Below, in pieces: positions 38,997-47,171 of a stretch of 64,000 nucleotides of DNA. The first letter of the stretch is position 1. Each line of letters begins with the position of its first letter. The notes under the pieces were generated by a model. It was not told the DNA's origin. It made no database searches and saw only the letters and a program-made list of their open reading frames with translations. A program made the position numbers and the translations under genes. Source of the stretch: Paenibacillus spongiae. Its GTDB lineage: Bacteria > Bacillota > Bacilli > Paenibacillales > Paenibacillaceae. The DNA lies in NCBI RefSeq assembly GCF_024734895.1, contig NZ_CP091430.1:6937501-7001500 (forward strand). The letters are read 5' to 3'.

Positions 38997-39689
38997 TTAG
39001 CGGAATACAACTGCGTTCACGCGAGCGCTTGGGCCCATCGTGGAGGATACGGCGATGTTCTTCAGGTAAATTCCTTTAGCAGCAGCTGGTTTAGCACGGT
39101 TCAGCGCTTCGATCAGGGAACGAAGGTTTTCGTTCAACTGCTCGGCAGTGAAGGATACTTTACCAATTGGCGCGTGAATTTGTCCTGCTCTGTCAAGACG
39201 GTACTCAATCTTACCGGCCTTGATTTCTTTAACCGCTTTGGAAACGTCGAACGTTACGGTACCCGCTTTAGGGTTCGGCATAAGACCTTTACCGCCGAGA
39301 ATACGTCCGAGCTTACCAACTTCAGCCATCATGTCCGGCGTAGCGACGCAAACGTCGAACTCGAACCAGCCTTGTTGGATTTTGTTGATCACATCAGCAT
39401 CGCCGACAAAGTCAGCGCCAGCTGCTTCTGCCTCTTTCGCTTTCTCGCCTTTTGCAAAAACGAGTACGCGTTGAGTTTTGCCTGTGCCGTGCGGAAGTAC
39501 GACAACCCCACGCACCGCTTGGTCTTGCTTCTTCGGATCTACGCCGAGACGCACAGCCGCTTCAACTGTTTCGTCGAATTTCGCCGATGCGGCTTTCTTC
39601 ACGAGCTCGATCGCTTCTGCAGCTTCGTAAGTCGCTTCAGGGTTGATCAGCTTCGCGGCTTCTTGATACTTCTTGCCGTGTTTAGCCAT
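38997..39689 (-). CDS. rplA: Large-subunit ribosomal protein L1 (uL1)
   Basis: A mobile L1-stalk protein assisting deacylated tRNA release. It has 230 residues: MAKHGKKYQEAAKLIN at the start, RLGVDPKKQDQAVRGVVVLPHGTGK, and the MPNPKAGTVTFDV signature. The gap to rplK is 137 nt, longer than usual. In enterics L1 represses its own operon; that is not assumed here. Confidence 0.98.
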   Translation of the reverse strand: MAKHGKKYQEAAKLINPEATYEAAEAIELVKKAASAKFDETVEAAVRLGVDPKKQDQAVRGVVVLPHGTGKTQRVLVFAKGEKAKEAEAAGADFVGDADVINKIQQGWFEFDVCVATPDMMAEVGKLGRILGGKGLMPNPKAGTVTFDVSKAVKEIKAGKIEYRLDRAGQIHAPIGKVSFTAEQLNENLRSLIEALNRAKPAAAKGIYLKNIAVSSTMGPSARVNAVVFR

Positions 39690-39826
39690 TGATAGTCTCC
39701 TCCTTATGTGGTTTTAACGGAAATTCCCCTATCGGAGATCCTCCCACCGGCACGGAACGCGAATCGTTCCGTCCGTTAAAGCAACGCCTTCTAGCGTGTC
39801 TCTAGCATGTGACGATTGCCGCCCGA

Positions 39827-40252
39827 TTAGTCTTCGATGACAACGCCCATGCTGCGAGCAGTACCTTCGACCATACGCATTGCCGCTTCCACGGATGCAG
39901 CGTTCAGGTCAGGCATTTTGGTTTCTGCGATTTCGCGAACTTTGTCACGTTTCACAGTAGCGACCTTCTTCTTGTTCGGTTCGCCTGACCCTTTGTCAAT
40001 CTTCGCAGCAACGCGAAGGAGAACAGCAGCCGGTGGCGTTTTTGTTTCGAACGTGAAGGAACGGTCTTCAAACACGGTGATCACAACCGGAATAATCAAT
40101 CCGGCTTGGTCGGCTGTACGAGCGTTAAACTCTTTACAGAACGCCATGATGTTTACACCCGCTTGACCCAGAGCAGGACCGATCGGCGGAGCCGGATTCG
40201 CTTTGCCTGCAGGAACTTGCAGTTTAACTAACTTGATGACCTTTTTTGCCAT
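39827..40252 (-). CDS. rplK: Large-subunit ribosomal protein L11 (uL11)
   Basis: Binds the GTPase-associated centre of 23S rRNA and is needed for RelA/Rel activation. The ATG at 40252 behind AAGGAGGTG gives MAKKVIKLVKLQVPAGKANP, 141 residues. The proline-rich PAPPIGPALGQAGVNI switch and the C-terminal MRMVEGTARSMGV RNA-binding segment are intact. It follows nusG. Confidence 0.98.
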   Translation of the reverse strand: MAKKVIKLVKLQVPAGKANPAPPIGPALGQAGVNIMAFCKEFNARTADQAGLIIPVVITVFEDRSFTFETKTPPAAVLLRVAAKIDKGSGEPNKKKVATVKRDKVREIAETKMPDLNAASVEAAMRMVEGTARSMGVVIED

Positions 40253-40345
40253 GTTGCACACCTCCTTGCCGTAGTAATCCAATGATCAGAAATAGACGGA
40301 TCTATCCCGACCACCTACCCCTGAGGGGCTGCCCGGAAACCGGAT

Positions 40346-40879
40346 TTATATCTTCTCCACCTGAGTATAATCCAGCTCAAGCGGGGTTTCCCTGCCAAAC
40401 ATATTAACATGTACCTTCAGTTTGCTCTTGTCTAGCAGAATTTCTTCTACCGTGCCGACAAAGTTAGCGAATGGACCTACTTTTACGCGGACGGTTTCTT
40501 TCAGATCGAACTCGATCTTCGGCTTCGGTTCCTCCATACCCATATGCTTGAGGATTTGCTCCACTTCATCGGGCAATAGCGCAGTCGGTTTCGAGCCGGA
40601 TCCGGTCGATCCTACGAATCCAGTCACGCCTGGCGTATTACGAACGACATACCAGGAATCATCGGTTTGAACCATCTCCACCAGGACGTAGCCGGGGTAA
40701 ACTTTACGCATGACGGTTTTTTTCTTGCCGTCTTTGTTTACCACTTCTTCTTCCATCGGAACGAGAACGCGAAAGATCTTATCTTCCATGCCCATGGATT
40801 CAACCCGCTTCTCGAGGTTGGCTTTCACCTTGTTCTCATAGCCAGAGTAAGTATGCACAACGTACCATCTTTTTTCCAT
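40346..40879 (-). CDS. nusG: Transcription termination/antitermination protein NusG
   Basis: A polymerase clamp-binding factor that modulates pausing and links transcription with translation through S10. It has 177 residues: MEKRWYVVHTYSGYENKVKANLEKR at the start of the NGN domain and a C-terminal KOW domain (VRVKVGPFANFVGTVEEI). It follows secE by 23 nt in the usual secE-nusG pair. Confidence 0.98.
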   Translation of the reverse strand: MEKRWYVVHTYSGYENKVKANLEKRVESMGMEDKIFRVLVPMEEEVVNKDGKKKTVMRKVYPGYVLVEMVQTDDSWYVVRNTPGVTGFVGSTGSGSKPTALLPDEVEQILKHMGMEEPKPKIEFDLKETVRVKVGPFANFVGTVEEILLDKSKLKVHVNMFGRETPLELDYTQVEKI

Positions 40880-40902
40880 AACAAGCCACCCTTGGACCCT
40901 TC

Positions 40903-41112
40903 TTAAACGATCAGTTCGACCAAACTGGAGATCCCGATGTCAAGAACCCAAAAGTAAACAGTCACAAGCACGATCGTGAACAGAACGACGAGCGTGTAGC
41001 TTGTCAACTCTTTACGGCTTGGCCAGCGGACTTTCTTCAATTCCGCGAAGCTCTCGGAGAAAAAGGAAAACGTCGATCCGAAGCTTTGCTTCACCTTAGC
41101 TAGAAATGCCAC
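40903..41112 (-). CDS. secE: Preprotein translocase subunit SecE
   Basis: A single-membrane-span clamp of the SecY channel. It has 69 residues with the conserved amphipathic helix ELKKVRWPSRKEL and one TM segment (about 45-65). I take the GTG at 41112, 7 nt after GGAGG, as start; the GTG two codons earlier touches the ribosome binding site. It lies between rpmG and nusG. Confidence 0.95.
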   Translation of the reverse strand: MAFLAKVKQSFGSTFSFFSESFAELKKVRWPSRKELTSYTLVVLFTIVLVTVYFWVLDIGISSLVELIV

Positions 41113-41129
41113 GTCCACACCTCCAAGTC

Positions 41130-41279
41130 CTATCTCGTCTCGCGATGAGGAGTATGCTCGTTACAAAACTTGCAAAACTTCTTCATCTCGATGCGGTCGG
41201 GGTGATTGCGTTTGTTCTTGCTGCTTGCGTAGTTTCTTTGTTTGCAATTCGTGCAAGCCAACGTAATAATAACCCGCAT
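41130..41279 (-). CDS. rpmG: Large-subunit ribosomal protein L33 (bL33), zinc form
   Basis: A small 50S protein of 49 residues, MRVIITLACTNCKQRNY...HRETR. Cys pairs TLACTNC and KKFCKFC form the zinc-containing C+ version. The ATG follows GGAGGTGTACGGC. It is the first gene of rpmG-secE-nusG. Confidence 0.96.
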   Translation of the reverse strand: MRVIITLACTNCKQRNYASSKNKRNHPDRIEMKKFCKFCNEHTPHRETR

Positions 41280-41388
41280 TGCCGTACACCTCCCGGGCTA
41301 ACAAATAAAAAAAGCGTGAACCGTTGTATGTTTAAGCAGCGTGATTCAGTACCCACAATAAAAAAAACCTATTTAGGGCTACCAAAAC

Positions 41389-41418
41389 ACTTTATCACAC
41401 GCAATAGTCCAGTGTCAA
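41389..41418 (-). promoter_or_regulatory. rpmG: Predicted SigA promoter of rpmG-secE-nusG
   Basis: A perfect TTGACA with TAAAGT 18 nt downstream (or GATAAA at 16 nt) on the minus strand, about 105 nt before rpmG. Confidence 0.6.
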
Positions 41419-41591
41419 CGAAAAACTAGCCGTCACGCTTTGCAGCCTTACCTCCAAATGCGTACCCGTCACTTCCCGCAATCCCCCGCCACCCCTGGCG
41501 TTTCTTGTACAATCAAGGTTCTCCATCTTGGCATCAAACAGTATCGACCAAATTCTACCATTACAAACCCCGCGTCATCTAAGCACCTTCA

Positions 41592-41621
41592 CAAAAAAAG
41601 AGCCGCATCTGCGAGGCTCTC
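41592..41621 (-). terminator. Terminator of sigH
   Basis: AGAGCC and GGCTCT arms around a loop that can partly pair (TCGC/GCG), followed by seven U residues on the minus strand. Confidence 0.75.
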
Positions 41622-41660
41622 AGTCTTTCATTCCCTTACTTGACGGCAACCCAATATCGG

Positions 41661-42311
41661 TCAGCCGGTTATATTGCGCACTTCCAAATAACGTTCCAGC
41701 TTACGCTTCACCCGCTGCAGTGCGTTATCAATCGATTTCACATGACGATCCAGATCAACAGCGATCTCTTGATAAGAACGGCCGTCCAAATAGAGCATGA
41801 GCACCTTGCGTTCCAAGTCGCTCAATATCTCCGACATCTTGTCTTCCAGACCGACAAATTCTTCTTGATTAATAATCAATTCTTCGGGGTCCGATACCCG
41901 CGTACCGCAAATAACGTCCAACAGGGTGCGATCGGAATCCTCATCGTAAATGGGCTTGTCCAAAGATACGTATGAATTCAGGGGAATGTGCTTCTGCCGC
42001 GTCGCCGTCTTGATGGCCGTTATGATCTGACGGGTTATGCACAGCTCAGCGAATGCTTTGAACGAAGCAAGCTTGTCTCCTTTAAAATCCCGTATCGACT
42101 TGTACAGGCCTATCATGCCTTCCTGCACAATATCTTCGCGATCGGCCCCGATCAGGAAATAGGAACGAGCTTTAGCACGGACAAAGTTCTTATACTTATT
42201 AATTAAATACTCCAGCGCTTCGCCGTCACCCTCGCGAACCGCTTCAACTATGTCTTCGTCCGTTCTGCAGTCATAGTCCAGCATTTTCCATTCTTTGAGG
42301 TCGATGCTCAC
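41661..42311 (-). CDS. sigH: RNA polymerase sporulation sigma factor SigH
   Basis: An alternative sigma factor of the transition to stationary phase and sporulation onset (spo0A, spo0F, kinA, ftsAZ targets in Bacillus). The GTG at 42311 lies 8 nt after GGAGG, giving 216 residues. Region 2 includes NFVRAKARSYFLIGADREDIVQEGMIGLY (diagnostic, near-identical in Bacilli) and region 4 contains LDGRSYQEIAVDLDRHVKSIDNALQRVKR. It sits between yacP and rpmG, with its own promoter. Confidence 0.97.
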   Translation of the reverse strand: MSIDLKEWKMLDYDCRTDEDIVEAVREGDGEALEYLINKYKNFVRAKARSYFLIGADREDIVQEGMIGLYKSIRDFKGDKLASFKAFAELCITRQIITAIKTATRQKHIPLNSYVSLDKPIYDEDSDRTLLDVICGTRVSDPEELIINQEEFVGLEDKMSEILSDLERKVLMLYLDGRSYQEIAVDLDRHVKSIDNALQRVKRKLERYLEVRNITG

Positions 42312-42466
42312 GAACAATCCCTCCGGCTCGAAAGGCGTGCACTTCTAAAGTGTTTCCGAGCGCAAACGTTCTCCATCACACCAAGTGAGTGCAGCCGTTT
42401 AATCGCTTTTGTATTTTGAGGCGGAGCGCACCGCTCCCTGGTTCCTGTCCATAAAGACATAGACCC

Positions 42467-42496
42467 AGTATACATTATGTAACCTCCCATCGTCAA
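42467..42496 (-). promoter_or_regulatory. sigH: Predicted SigA promoter of sigH
   Basis: TTGACG and TATACT with an 18-nt spacer on the minus strand. The leader would be about 150 nt and contains a small GGAGCG/CGCTCC hairpin. AbrB control, known for Bacillus sigH, cannot be judged from sequence. Confidence 0.62.
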
Positions 42497-42602
42497 CGAC
42501 GATCATGTCGAATGTTCCTTATAATCTAGAAAAATTGGAAGCCTGCAGGGATTAATATGCGCCATTTTGTCAGAATAGCTAACTCATTTGCGTCATATCG
42601 CT

Positions 42603-43124
42603 TTAATTTTGGCCCCTTCGCCACCGCTCCAGCTTCATTCTCACATCCAAACTCAAATTGTTATCGAGCTCATTGCGTTTGTTCTTCGGACGCTCCAGCA
42701 CCTTCTCGATTTCCTTCCGATTCTGGCCGATGTCTATGAGCAGCTCGCGGGCTGATATCCGGAGCGCTCCCTTGCCGAACGCTACCCGCTGCTCGACCTG
42801 GTCGGAGGTAGCCACGTACAAATTGCGGCTCCTCATGGCCATTTCGGACGCCAGCCGTTCGATGCAGGCATCCGCCGTCTCCTTCTCCTTCGTAAACACG
42901 ACGCTGACCCGGTACTGTTTGAAGCTGGACCCCACTCCCGGCACTTGGTGAGCATCGAAGACCACGACGATTTGCATGCCGGAGAAGCCTTGATAATCGG
43001 CCAACATCTCAAGCAGCCTGTCCCGCGCCTCCTCCAGACTCTTCTCTTTTAGCCGCGCTAATTCTGGCCAAGCACCGATCATGTTGTATCCGTCTACCAG
43101 CAGCGCGTCTTCACGACGGCGCAT
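42603..43124 (-). CDS. NYN/PIN-like RNase domain protein YacP
   Basis: A 173-residue protein of the YacP (Rae1) family. In Bacillus, Rae1 is a ribosome-associated endoribonuclease acting in the A site on specific mRNAs. The ATG at 43124 gives MRRREDALLVDGYNMIGAWPE; conserved acidic positions are D in VDGYN and VVFDAHQVPG, and ATSDQVEQ near residue 105. The open frame continues upstream within rlmB. The spacing of 2 nt to rlmB suggests coupling. The C-terminus is basic (RMKLERWRRGQN). Confidence 0.92.
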   Translation of the reverse strand: MRRREDALLVDGYNMIGAWPELARLKEKSLEEARDRLLEMLADYQGFSGMQIVVVFDAHQVPGVGSSFKQYRVSVVFTKEKETADACIERLASEMAMRSRNLYVATSDQVEQRVAFGKGALRISARELLIDIGQNRKEIEKVLERPKNKRNELDNNLSLDVRMKLERWRRGQN

Positions 43125-43126
43125 CT

Positions 43127-43885
43127 TTAACGACTCCGCCGCTGCCGCACCACTTCGTACATTAAGACGCCTGCCGCGACAGACGCATTGAGCGAATTCA
43201 ATTGGCCGTGCATAGGCAGCTTCACCAAGAAATCGCACTTCTCGCGAATAAGCCGGCCTATTCCCTTGCTCTCGTTCCCGATCACAACCGCCAGCGGCAT
43301 ATCCAGGTTGGTCGACGATTCATAGACGTCCTGCTTCGCTCCGACATCGGCACCCGCGATCCAGATGCCTTCTTCCTTCAGCCGGTCTATCGTCTGCGCC
43401 AAATTCGTGACGCGCGCCACCGGCACATATTCCACCGCGCCAGCCGATGTCTTCGATACGGTTGCCGTCAGAGAAGCAGACCTGCGCTTCGGAATGATCA
43501 CTCCGTGCACCCCCGTACACTCGGCCGTACGAAGAATCGACCCCAAGTTATGCGGATCTTCGATTTCGTCCAGCAGAATCAGGAACGGCATTTCTCCGCT
43601 TTCACGCGCCCGGTCCAACAGCTCGTCCACCTCAAAATACCGGTATGCCGCCGCTTGCGCCACGATCCCCTGGTGAGCCGCCCCGCCGTCGACCATCTGG
43701 TCGAGCTTCCGTTTATCGACAACCTGCACGATAATGCCGGCTTTCTTGGCTTCCGCAAGGATGGGCACCAGACCTTTCTGTGCCTGCTCGGCGATCCATA
43801 TTTTGTTGATTTCCCGTCCGGAGCGAAGTGCTTCCATGACAGGGTGTTTGCCCGCAATCCATTCTTGCTCGTCCCGCTCAGTCAT
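43127..43885 (-). CDS. rlmB: 23S rRNA (guanosine-2'-O-)-methyltransferase RlmB
   Basis: A SpoU/TrmH-class (trefoil-knot) methyltransferase that modifies G2251 of 23S rRNA in E. coli. The ATG at 43885 lies 8 nt after GAGGAGG; 252 residues. An N-terminal L30e-like substrate domain (about 10-80) leads to SPOUT motif 1 NLGSILRTAE, motif 2 VIGNESKGI and motif 3 LNASVAAGVLMYEV. It lies between mrnC and yacP. Confidence 0.95.
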   Translation of the reverse strand: MTERDEQEWIAGKHPVMEALRSGREINKIWIAEQAQKGLVPILAEAKKAGIIVQVVDKRKLDQMVDGGAAHQGIVAQAAAYRYFEVDELLDRARESGEMPFLILLDEIEDPHNLGSILRTAECTGVHGVIIPKRRSASLTATVSKTSAGAVEYVPVARVTNLAQTIDRLKEEGIWIAGADVGAKQDVYESSTNLDMPLAVVIGNESKGIGRLIREKCDFLVKLPMHGQLNSLNASVAAGVLMYEVVRQRRSR

Positions 43886-43922
43886 TCCCTTGTCCTCCTC
43901 ATTGCTGCCGCTATGTCCTGGG

Positions 43923-44417
43923 TTAGATCCGATTCTCGAAGGCAACCGCCATTAATTGCCGCAGCCTCGCGTTCTGTTTCGTATAGTACAAATAGCCGAC
44001 CAGGCATTCCAGTGCCGTAGCATGGCGATAATCCCCGGGATCGGCATTCTTCGGCGGGGTCCCCGACTTCGTATTTCGCCCCCGCCTTACGATATCCGCC
44101 TCTTCCTCAGAGAGCAGCGGCTGCCATTTATCGAGCAGGCTCTTCTGGGCTTTGGCGGATACGAATAACGTCGCTTCTTTATGCAGATGGTGGGATTTAT
44201 GATTCGGCAGCGAGACCAAATACTGTCTCACCATCAGCTCGAATACCGCATCGCCGATATAAGCAAGGACGACCGGATTTAATAAATTCGGCGGCTTTGC
44301 CGGCGCATGAAACAAGAGGCCGGCAGCCATTTCTTCCACAGATCCGTCCATATCGCCTTGAATCGTTTCTCCACCACCGTTGATTTGCTTCGTCTGATCG
44401 GTTGGCTTTATCATCAT
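43923..44417 (-). CDS. mrnC: Mini-ribonuclease 3 (MrnC)
   Basis: A dsRNA endonuclease lacking the dsRBD, which matures the ends of 23S rRNA in Bacillus. The catalytic domain shows LAYIGDAVFELMVRQYL and, later, ATALECLVGYLYY, with the acidic active-site residues D and E. The start is the ATG at 44417, overlapping the cysS stop (ATGA). The protein is 164 residues with an unusual, probably flexible N-terminal 30 residues rich in Gly and Gln before the domain. Confidence 0.93.
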   Translation of the reverse strand: MMIKPTDQTKQINGGGETIQGDMDGSVEEMAAGLLFHAPAKPPNLLNPVVLAYIGDAVFELMVRQYLVSLPNHKSHHLHKEATLFVSAKAQKSLLDKWQPLLSEEEADIVRRGRNTKSGTPPKNADPGDYRHATALECLVGYLYYTKQNARLRQLMAVAFENRI

Positions 44418-45826
44418 TTGCGTTTCCAACGAAGCCCTTGAGGCGTATCCTCAAGCACGATTCCTTGCTCGGAGAGGAGATCCCGGATTTCATCCGCCCT
44501 CGCCCAATTTTTCGCTTTGCGCGCTTCAACTCTCTCGACAATGAGCGCCTCGATCTCCGCGTCCGGCAGCCCCGCTTCTTGCGACGCGTGCACCGGCAGC
44601 AGGCCAAGGACGGCATCGATCGATTCCAGCGCATCGATAAAGCTTTGAAGCCCCTGCTTCGTAACGACGGGCTTCTGCAAATATTGATTCGCTTCGCTAA
44701 TCAGCTCGAATAGCGCGGTAATCGCATCCGGCGTATTGAAGTCGTCATCCATCTTGGCATTGAATTGCGCCTTGATTTCGTCCATACGCTTCTGCATAGC
44801 CTGTAAGTCCTCGTCAGCCGCGTTACCGGCCGATGATAGGCGATGCTTCAGATTGCCCAGGCAGTTCGCCATTCGCATTACGCTGCTTTCCGACTGCGCA
44901 ATGGTATCTTCATTGAAATTCAGAGGACTGCGATAATGCGACGACAGCATGAAATAGCGGATTGCAGCCGGCTTTGCGCGTTTCAACAGCTCGTTAACGG
45001 TAATTCCATTGCCGAGCGATTTGGACATTTTTTCATTGTTAATATGAATATACCCATTATGCATCCAATAACGCGCAAGCGGCTCGCCGCTCAGCGATTC
45101 GGATTGCGCCACTTCGCACTCATGATGCGGAAATTGAAGGTCATGGCCCCCGCCATGGATATCCAGCGTATTGCCCAAATATTTGCGCGCCATTGCCGAG
45201 CACTCGATATGCCAGCCCGGGCGTCCCGCTCCCCATGGGCTATCCCAATAAATCTCGCCTGGCTTCGCCGCCTTCCATAGGACGAAATCCTGGCCATTCT
45301 CCTTGCGTTCATCCACTTCAATCCGGATCCCAAGCTGCAGCTCATCCATGTTCTGATGGGACAGCTTGCCGTAATCTTCGAACTTGTTGGTACGGAAGTA
45401 GACGTCGCCGCCGCTGGCGTAGGCATAATCCTTCGCCACCAGCGCTTCGATAAACGCAATAATCTCCGGTATATGGTCGGTTACCCGCGGATTCAATGTC
45501 GCCTTACGCACGCCAAGCCCTTCGATATTCTCGTTAAACGCCGTAATGAATCGATCCGCAACCTCAGGGACGGTCGTACCGAGCTGCTCCGCCTTGCGAA
45601 TCAGCTTATCGTCGACATCCGTGAAATTGACAATATAATTCACGTCGTAGCCTGTCGATTCCAGATAACGGCGAACGACATCGAAGAAGATGACCGGCCG
45701 CGCATTCCCGATATGAATATAGTCGTAAACCGTCGGTCCGCAGACATACATCTTGACTTTCCCCGGCTCAAGCGGGACAAACGCTTCCTTCTCCCGGGAC
45801 ATCGTATTATAAATGTGCAAGGTCAT
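44414..45826 (-). CDS. cysS: Cysteinyl-tRNA synthetase
   Basis: A class I synthetase charging tRNA(Cys), 470 residues. The HIGH motif is YIHIGNARP near 35-43, KMSKSLGNG is near 265, and zinc ligands include C29 (CGPTVYD), the C of HIECSAMA and the H of GGGHDLQFPHHE. The C-terminal anticodon-binding domain ends in GLRWKRK. It overlaps cysE (ATGA) and mrnC, so cysteine synthesis and use are co-expressed under the T-box. Confidence 0.99.
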   Translation of the reverse strand: MTLHIYNTMSREKEAFVPLEPGKVKMYVCGPTVYDYIHIGNARPVIFFDVVRRYLESTGYDVNYIVNFTDVDDKLIRKAEQLGTTVPEVADRFITAFNENIEGLGVRKATLNPRVTDHIPEIIAFIEALVAKDYAYASGGDVYFRTNKFEDYGKLSHQNMDELQLGIRIEVDERKENGQDFVLWKAAKPGEIYWDSPWGAGRPGWHIECSAMARKYLGNTLDIHGGGHDLQFPHHECEVAQSESLSGEPLARYWMHNGYIHINNEKMSKSLGNGITVNELLKRAKPAAIRYFMLSSHYRSPLNFNEDTIAQSESSVMRMANCLGNLKHRLSSAGNAADEDLQAMQKRMDEIKAQFNAKMDDDFNTPDAITALFELISEANQYLQKPVVTKQGLQSFIDALESIDAVLGLLPVHASQEAGLPDAEIEALIVERVEARKAKNWARADEIRDLLSEQGIVLEDTPQGLRWKRK

Positions 45827-46491
45827 ATTCTCGGTTCTCCCCCAGCAATAGGTTCTTTGTTACGTTCTCTTTTCAATTCCTTCTTCAGATCGTCGAGCTG
45901 CTGCTGCATATCCCGCAGCAGGTCGATAACGGGGTCAGGCAGCTGCGTATGGTCCAGCCGGTCGTTCACGCGCTCGCCGTTCCGTTTGACCACCCGTCCG
46001 GGGTTGCCGACAACCGTGCTGTTCGAAGGCACTTCGCGAAGGACAACCGCGTTCGAGCCAATATTTACATTATCCCCCACCGTGAAGGATCCAAGCACCT
46101 TGGAGCCTGAGCCGATGACCACATTATCGCCGATCGTCGGATGGCGCTTACCCTTTTCTTTACCCGTTCCGCCCAGCGTTACCCCTTGATAAATGACAAC
46201 ATTATTGCCGATTTCGCATGTTTCGCCGATGACGACCCCCATCCCGTGATCGATGAACAGCCGCTGGCCGATCCTGGCGCCGGGATGAATTTCAATGCCC
46301 GTGAAAAACCGGCTGATCTGGGAGATCACTCGTGCGACCGTGAACCATCGCCGCTTGTAGAACCCATGTGCGACGCGATGAGCCCAGATCGCATGAAGAC
46401 CCGAGTAAGTAAATACAACTTCAAATTTGCTTCTGGCCGCGGGATCATTGTCGAACACGGTCTCGATATCGGACTTCATATGGCCAAACAT
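45823..46491 (-). CDS. cysE: Serine O-acetyltransferase
   Basis: Makes O-acetyl-L-serine for cysteine synthesis. It has 222 residues with an N-terminal helical domain (KSDIETVFDNDPAARSK) and a left-handed beta-helix of hexapeptide repeats (IEIHPGARIGQRLFIDHGMGVVIGE with the catalytic DH pair). The ATG at 46491 follows AAGGAG by 9 nt. The C-terminal tail of about 45 residues is charged (KKELKRERNKE). It is the first gene after the T-box leader. Confidence 0.97.
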   Translation of the reverse strand: MFGHMKSDIETVFDNDPAARSKFEVVFTYSGLHAIWAHRVAHGFYKRRWFTVARVISQISRFFTGIEIHPGARIGQRLFIDHGMGVVIGETCEIGNNVVIYQGVTLGGTGKEKGKRHPTIGDNVVIGSGSKVLGSFTVGDNVNIGSNAVVLREVPSNSTVVGNPGRVVKRNGERVNDRLDHTQLPDPVIDLLRDMQQQLDDLKKELKRERNKEPIAGGEPRI

Positions 46492-46660
46492 GGTCAAGAC
46501 TCCTTCCAACGTTGGGACTGCCAATAGGTTCAGCATCGGCTGATTGGCGGTGAACAATTCAAGATAGCATTCGAATCAAGAAGAAACGGCAGACACTGTT
46601 CTGTGGAGTGGAGGCCAGATATAAGCAATAACCGCGACAGCCGATACTGCTTCAATTTAT

Positions 46661-47048
46661 AAAAAAAAAACGCCTCTACAGCCCTATGGCTGCAGAGGCG
46701 TTGGTACGCGGTTCCACTCTGCTTGTTCGGGAATCGAATGCCTGGCATCCGCCCTTCTCAACGTGTCCTTAACGCGGACGATCGGCACCCCCTACCCCGC
46801 CCTTTGCAGCATATCCTCTATCCCGCCGGGATAGATACTGCTGCTCGGTCGGATCGGAAAGCGCGGCTCCCAGGCGCAATGTTGCATCTCAAGGAATAGG
46901 CGACTCCCACCCATCCGAATACGAAATCGCAGCAACTCCCTCATGCGTGGTTTGCAGCGGCTCCGCTTCGAAAGGTCGCCCTCTCTGTCAATTCCCGTGT
47001 TGAAATGAACGTTCCTGTTCTAAGCCTTTAGACCGATTCATGTAACGT
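46661..47048 (-). promoter_or_regulatory. T-box leader (Cys) upstream of cysE-cysS
   Basis: On the minus strand, the T-box AGAGTGGAACCGCG (46707-46720) lies before a terminator with a 15-bp stem (46669-46702) and ten U residues. Upstream, ACAGAGAG-GGCGAC pairs with GTCGCC to form part of Stem I. The expected specifier region carries TGC at 46884-46886 and 46876-46878; UGC is a cysteine codon, agreeing with the genes. Uncharged tRNA(Cys) would stabilise the antiterminator and switch the operon on. Confidence 0.93.
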
Positions 47049-47054
47049 ACATCA

Positions 47055-47083
47055 AGTATAGCGGACGCCCGCATTACTGACAA
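47055..47083 (-). promoter_or_regulatory. cysE: Predicted SigA promoter of the T-box-cysE-cysS operon
   Basis: TTGTCA and TATACT separated by 17 nt on the minus strand, about 90-120 nt downstream of the gltX stop. The start site falls near 47048, right before Stem I. Confidence 0.75.
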
Positions 47084-47171
47084 GTGCCTCAGAAGCCCAA
47101 GATTACGCAATAACACGCAGATTCGCCGCGCAGGCGTTAACAGTCTTGCGAATCGGCTGCCGTCGTTACCT

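Noticed and set aside
42308..42496. 62-codon ORF upstream of sigH
   Set aside because: It overlaps the sigH promoter and leader; the sequence has no protein-like conservation that I can recognise.
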